Shown here: positions 60,712 through 64,000 of the stretch, piece by piece
Layout: each line of letters opens with the position of its first letter
How positions within the stretch are numbered: the first letter of the stretch is position 1
DNA from: Mixta hanseatica
Lineage (GTDB): Bacteria > Pseudomonadota > Gammaproteobacteria > Enterobacterales > Enterobacteriaceae
Assembly: GCF_023517775.1 (NCBI RefSeq)
Contig: NZ_CP082904.1
Coordinates: forward strand, 2,418,001 to 2,482,000
Reading direction: 5' to 3'
Length of the DNA: 64,000 nt
Made by a program: the position numbers and the translations under genes
Notes under the pieces: model-generated
Databases searched by the model: none
Told to the model about the DNA's origin: nothing
Seen by the model: only the letters and a program-made list of their open reading frames with translations

Positions 60712-60746
60712 AAGGAAAACCCATGACTCGACGTCTTAGAAGAACC
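60712..60746 (+). repeat. attR: 35-bp repeat reconstituting the pykA start
   Basis: Identical to 49452-49486. Ends in the eighth pykA codon, so integration leaves the whole pykA coding sequence and its ribosome site AAGGAAAA intact on the right side. Confidence 0.93.
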
Positions 60747-62165
60747 AAGATCGTGACGACTTTAGGCCCGGCAACCGATCGCGATAATAATCTGGAAAAG
60801 GTTATTGCCGCCGGCGCTAACGTAGTACGACTTAACTTCTCCCACGGCACGCCAGAGGATCACCAGCTACGTGCCGATAAAGTGCGTGAAATCGCGGCGA
60901 AACTGGGGCGCCATGTCGCCATTCTTGGCGATCTTCAGGGGCCGAAAATTCGCGTTTCTACCTTTAAAGAAGGGAAAATTTTCCTCAGCGTTGGCGACCG
61001 CTTTCTGCTGGACGCCAGTCTGGGAAAAGGTGAAGGCGATAAAGAAAAAGTTGGCATCGACTATAAAGGCCTGCCGGAAGATGTGGTGCCGGGTGATGTG
61101 CTGCTGCTGGATGATGGCCGCGTACAGTTGAAAGTGCTGGAAGTGCGCGACAGCAAAGTCTTTACCGAAGTCACGGTCGGTGGCCCGCTTTCTAACAATA
61201 AAGGCATTAACAAACTGGGCGGCGGTCTCTCTGCCGAAGCGCTGACCGAAAAAGATAAAGCGGACATCATTACCGCCGCGAAAATCGGCGTGGATTACCT
61301 GGCGGTCTCTTTCCCGCGCTGCGGCGAAGATCTTAACACCGCGCGCCGCCTGGCGCAGGAAGCAGGCAGCGATGCGAAAATCGTCGCTAAGGTTGAGCGC
61401 GCCGAAGCCGTTTCCAGCCAGGAAGCGATGGACGATATCATCTTAGCCTCTGACGTGGTGATGGTAGCCCGCGGCGATCTGGGCGTCGAAATTGGCGATC
61501 CGGAGCTGGTAGGGATTCAAAAAGCGCTGATCCGCCGTGCTCGCCAGCTGAACCGCGCGGTGATAACCGCCACGCAGATGATGGAGTCGATGATCACCAA
61601 TCCGATGCCGACGCGCGCGGAAGTGATGGACGTCGCCAATGCGGTGCTGGATGGTACCGATGCGGTGATGCTCTCCGCAGAAACCGCAGCGGGTCAGTAT
61701 CCGGCGGAAACCGTTAGCGCGATGGCGAAGGTGTGCCTGGGCGCGGAAAAAGTGCCCAGCATTAACGTATCGAAACATCGTCTGGAAGTGCAGTTCGATA
61801 ACGTTGAAGAAGCGATTGCCATGTCGGCGATGTACGCGGCCAACCATCTGCAGGGCGTCACGGCGATTATCACTATGACGGAATCGGGCCGCACCGCGCT
61901 GATGACGTCGCGCATCACCTCCGGGCTGCCGATTTTCGCTATGTCGCGTCACGAGCGTACGCTTAATCTGACGGCGCTCTATCGCGGCGTTACGCCAGTT
62001 TACTTTGACAGCAACAATGACGGCGTGGCGGCAGCCCATGATGCGATTAATCTGCTGCGTGACAAGGGTTTCCTGGTCTCCGGCGATCTGGTCATTGTTA
62101 CTCAGGGTGACGTGATGGCTACGACCGGCACCACTAACACCAGCCGCGTTCTGCGCGTCGAATAA
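60723..62165 (+). CDS. pykA: Pyruvate kinase II PykA
   Basis: 480 residues from the ATG inside attR ([20 protein letters not shown]), matching E. coli PykA throughout. A longer frame from 60651 would add island-derived residues and is rejected. Catalytic motifs are [33 protein letters not shown] and [12 protein letters not shown]. It makes pyruvate and ATP from PEP and ADP and is AMP-activated in E. coli. Its native promoter is displaced 11 kb away by the island. Confidence 0.97.
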   Translation: MTRRLRRTKIVTTLGPATDRDNNLEKVIAAGANVVRLNFSHGTPEDHQLRADKVREIAAKLGRHVAILGDLQGPKIRVSTFKEGKIFLSVGDRFLLDASLGKGEGDKEKVGIDYKGLPEDVVPGDVLLLDDGRVQLKVLEVRDSKVFTEVTVGGPLSNNKGINKLGGGLSAEALTEKDKADIITAAKIGVDYLAVSFPRCGEDLNTARRLAQEAGSDAKIVAKVERAEAVSSQEAMDDIILASDVVMVARGDLGVEIGDPELVGIQKALIRRARQLNRAVITATQMMESMITNPMPTRAEVMDVANAVLDGTDAVMLSAETAAGQYPAETVSAMAKVCLGAEKVPSINVSKHRLEVQFDNVEEAIAMSAMYAANHLQGVTAIITMTESGRTALMTSRITSGLPIFAMSRHERTLNLTALYRGVTPVYFDSNNDGVAAAHDAINLLRDKGFLVSGDLVIVTQGDVMATTGTTNTSRVLRVE

Positions 62166-62170
62166 TGCTG

Positions 62171-62197
62171 GAAGCTGCCGCCCCGCTGCGGCAGCTT
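62171..62197 (+). terminator. Hairpin after pykA
   Basis: AAGCTGCCGC-CCCGCT-GCGGCAGCTT followed by CTTACTG; a strong stem with a weak T tract. Confidence 0.7.
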
Positions 62198-62529
62198 CTT
62201 ACTGCCCTTTCCTGTTTCGCAATCGCCGATGGTTGCCGCATCGCCAACTTTCCTCAACGTTTGCGCACTCACCGAATACCGCTGCGCCGTTAACTCTCCG
62301 CTGTAGTTCATCCGCATAAGCCCGTTTCTTGTCGCACCGTCAGCCTCTTTTGCACTCCTTCCCTGCGTTTCCATACTGCCATCCGTTAAGCCCGATCGCT
62401 TTTTGCGCAGGCTACCCAGGCGCTTTTTCAGCCTTGCCCGCAGATAGCTGCCCCTAAAATTGTGATCATCATCACACTTTAAATATTAATAACGCTTATA
62501 ACTTAATTGTCACCAAAATCTTATTGAAT
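62198..62529. other. Intergenic region downstream of pykA
   Basis: About 330 bases without a convincing frame. E. coli carries lpxM after pykA on the opposite strand; nothing like it appears here. Confidence 0.45.
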
Positions 62530-62548
62530 GATAATGATTGCTATTTAT
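62530..62548 (+). promoter_or_regulatory. Fur-box-like site before the decarboxylase gene
   Basis: GATAATGATTGCTATTTAT matches 12 of 19 positions of the Fur consensus GATAATGATAATCATTATC, with a perfect left half (GATAATGAT) in an AT-rich region. It supports iron control of the downstream gene. Confidence 0.6.
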
Positions 62549-62788
62549 AATCACATTTTCATTCTCATGCGCAGCATTTATGTAACAAAACAGCGCTATA
62601 ACCGCATAAAAAGGAGGTTTATCTGCTTCAGACGGCTATTCCTCTGTTTTCATTTTATTGTGGGTAAAATTCCCCCACCCACAAAACATTAGATAAATTT
62701 AACTGATGCCGTAAAGCATCAGGCGTACAGGGCCGCCATTTTTTTACTGGCGGTACGGGTTTCTTACGTCCAGAAAAAGGGTCAGGAA

Positions 62789-64000
62789 ATGGCTTTAGTT
62801 TCCGCAACAACGCAAAATCTCGCTGCAGGCGATCGTGATACGTCATCCGCCAGCGGCAGCGAATTTTTCTTTAACGAGGCTCAGCTGGAGCAATACGCGC
62901 AACAAACCCTGAGTGCGCTGGCGTTAATTCGCCACCAGCTACAGCAGACTGAAAAACCGTTTAGCGGCATCTTGCCGCATGAGCTGGCGCCCGCCTTACG
63001 TGATATCGACCTGGAGCAGCCGTTAGGCGATTCCCAGGCGGCGCTGAGCGAACTGGCGGAGGTTTATCTGCGCGATGCGGTGTGGTTCCATCATCCTAAA
63101 TATGTCGCTCATTTGAACTGTCCGATCGTTCTGCCCTCCCTGCTGGCGGAACAGGTAATGAGCGCGGTGAACAGCTCGGTAGATACCTGGGATCAAAGCG
63201 CTGGCGGCACGCTCATCGAGCAAAAGGTGATCGACTGGACGCTACAACGTATCGGCCTGCCGGCCGGCTCGGATGGGATTTTTACCAGCGGTGGCACCCA
63301 GTCGAATCTGATGGCGATGCTGCTGGCACGCGACAGCTGGTGCCTGCGTCAGCATCCTGACCATTTAATTAAGCAGCGCGGCCTGCCGCCTGAGGCAGGA
63401 AAATGGCGTATTTTCACCTCAAAAATGAGCCACTTCAGTATTCAGAAATCAACCGCGATTTTAGGTCTGGGCTATGATGCGGTGATCGCTATCGATCACG
63501 ATGATCATTACCGTATGGATGCCGTTAAGCTTGAGCAGGCGATTCAGCAATGCCACCAGGATGGGCTGATCCCGATTGCCGTGGTTGCCACGGCAGGCAC
63601 CACCGATTTCGGCAGCATCGATCCGCTGCAGGCGATCGGTGATATCTGCCGGCACTATCAGCTCTGGATGCATGTGGATGCCGCCTACGGCTGCGGCCTG
63701 CTGGTGTCGCCGCAGCACCGCGCGCGCCTACAAGGGATCGAGCGCGCCGATTCCGTTACCGTGGATTATCATAAATCCTTCTTCCAGACCGTCAGCTGCG
63801 GCGCATTTTTTGTACGTGAAAGCCAGCACCTCAGCCACGTTACGGTTCATGCCGACTATCTCAACCCGCTCAGCGCGCAACAGGAAGGCACGCCTAACCT
63901 GGTAAATAAAAGTATTCAGACCACGCGTCGCTTTGATGCGCTCAAGATGTGGATGACGCTGCGGATCATGGGCGCGCAACAGCTGGGCGCCGCGTTTGAT
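62789..64000 (+). CDS. dfoJ: PLP-dependent group II decarboxylase, DfoJ-like, 5' part
   Basis: About 404 residues are visible before the window ends. The start is the ATG at 62789 after AGGAA. Group II PLP decarboxylase: PKYVAHLNCPIVLPSLLAEQ, FTSGGTQSNLMAMLLARDSW, the cofactor Asp/Ala in MHVDAAYGCG and the PLP Lys in TVDYHKSFFQTVSCG. The DABA/lysine decarboxylase branch includes DfoJ, the first enzyme of desferrioxamine synthesis in Erwinia and Pantoea. The Fur-like site agrees. The remaining cluster lies beyond the edge, so the substrate (lysine or diaminobutyrate) is inferred. Confidence 0.7.
   Translation, partial: MALVSATTQNLAAGDRDTSSASGSEFFFNEAQLEQYAQQTLSALALIRHQLQQTEKPFSGILPHELAPALRDIDLEQPLGDSQAALSELAEVYLRDAVWFHHPKYVAHLNCPIVLPSLLAEQVMSAVNSSVDTWDQSAGGTLIEQKVIDWTLQRIGLPAGSDGIFTSGGTQSNLMAMLLARDSWCLRQHPDHLIKQRGLPPEAGKWRIFTSKMSHFSIQKSTAILGLGYDAVIAIDHDDHYRMDAVKLEQAIQQCHQDGLIPIAVVATAGTTDFGSIDPLQAIGDICRHYQLWMHVDAAYGCGLLVSPQHRARLQGIERADSVTVDYHKSFFQTVSCGAFFVRESQHLSHVTVHADYLNPLSAQQEGTPNLVNKSIQTTRRFDALKMWMTLRIMGAQQLGAAFD

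Noticed and set aside
62102..62374. 90-residue minus-strand frame after pykA
   Set aside because: It runs into the pykA coding region and across its terminator, with no ribosome site or family resemblance.

Overview
The window is chromosomal DNA from an enterobacterium, most likely an Erwiniaceae member of the Pantoea/Mixta type. The backbone follows the order known from E. coli: yoaE, manXYZ, yobD, mntP, rlmA, cspC-yobF, yebO, yobH, kdgR, yebQ, htpX, prc, proQ, msrC, yebS-yebT (letAB), rsmF, pphA, then SdsR, yebY, copD-copC, holE, exoX, ptrB, yebE, yebG, purT, eda, zwf, hexR, pykA. The GC-rich codon use and a siderophore-type decarboxylase after pykA (where E. coli has lpxM) point to Erwiniaceae. 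The genus call is inference.

Layout. 1-23.0 kb is conserved backbone. One IS1 copy splits yobD, with an exact 9-bp target duplication. The manganese riboswitch of mntP is intact. 23.1-37.8 kb is accessory. It begins with exported enzymes (an alpha/beta hydrolase and a type I dehydroquinase with a Tat-like signal), then stress and sensor genes (a YqjD/ElaB-type protein, BluF, a KGG-repeat protein, a four-helix Cys-rich copper protein, a glutathione peroxidase). Next comes a graveyard of mobile and competition genes: a decayed IS3-family element, truncated genes, P2-like phage scraps (Rz/Rz1, gpO, Tfa), a polymorphic-toxin tail with its immunity gene, a DUF1493 pair, a Tlde1/Tldi1-like pair and a lambdoid integrase remnant that ends against the sRNA SdsR. 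37.8-49.4 kb is backbone again; edd is absent between zwf and eda.

49,452-60,746 is the most unusual part: an 11.3-kb island integrated into the 5' end of pykA and bounded by a 35-bp direct repeat that carries the pykA ribosome binding site and first eight codons. It holds a tyrosine integrase gene (now split by an IS3-family element), a BRO-N antirepressor-like gene with a small partner, a two-gene AT-rich McrBC-like system with a coiled coil, and about 1.5 kb of non-coding DNA. That non-coding stretch contains two full 23-bp matches to the bacteriophage T7 RNA polymerase promoter consensus. Both point leftward, toward the antirepressor and the McrBC-like genes. No T7-type polymerase gene is present. 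I infer that the island is a satellite or defence island that senses or exploits the RNA polymerase of an infecting T7-like phage.

Functionally the backbone joins sugar uptake (ManXYZ), central carbon control (KdgR, HexR, Zwf, Eda, PykA), envelope lipid transport and proteolysis (LetAB, HtpX, Prc), RNA-level control (CspC, ProQ, SdsR) and metal handling (MntP, CopCD). No rRNA, tRNA or CRISPR array was seen.
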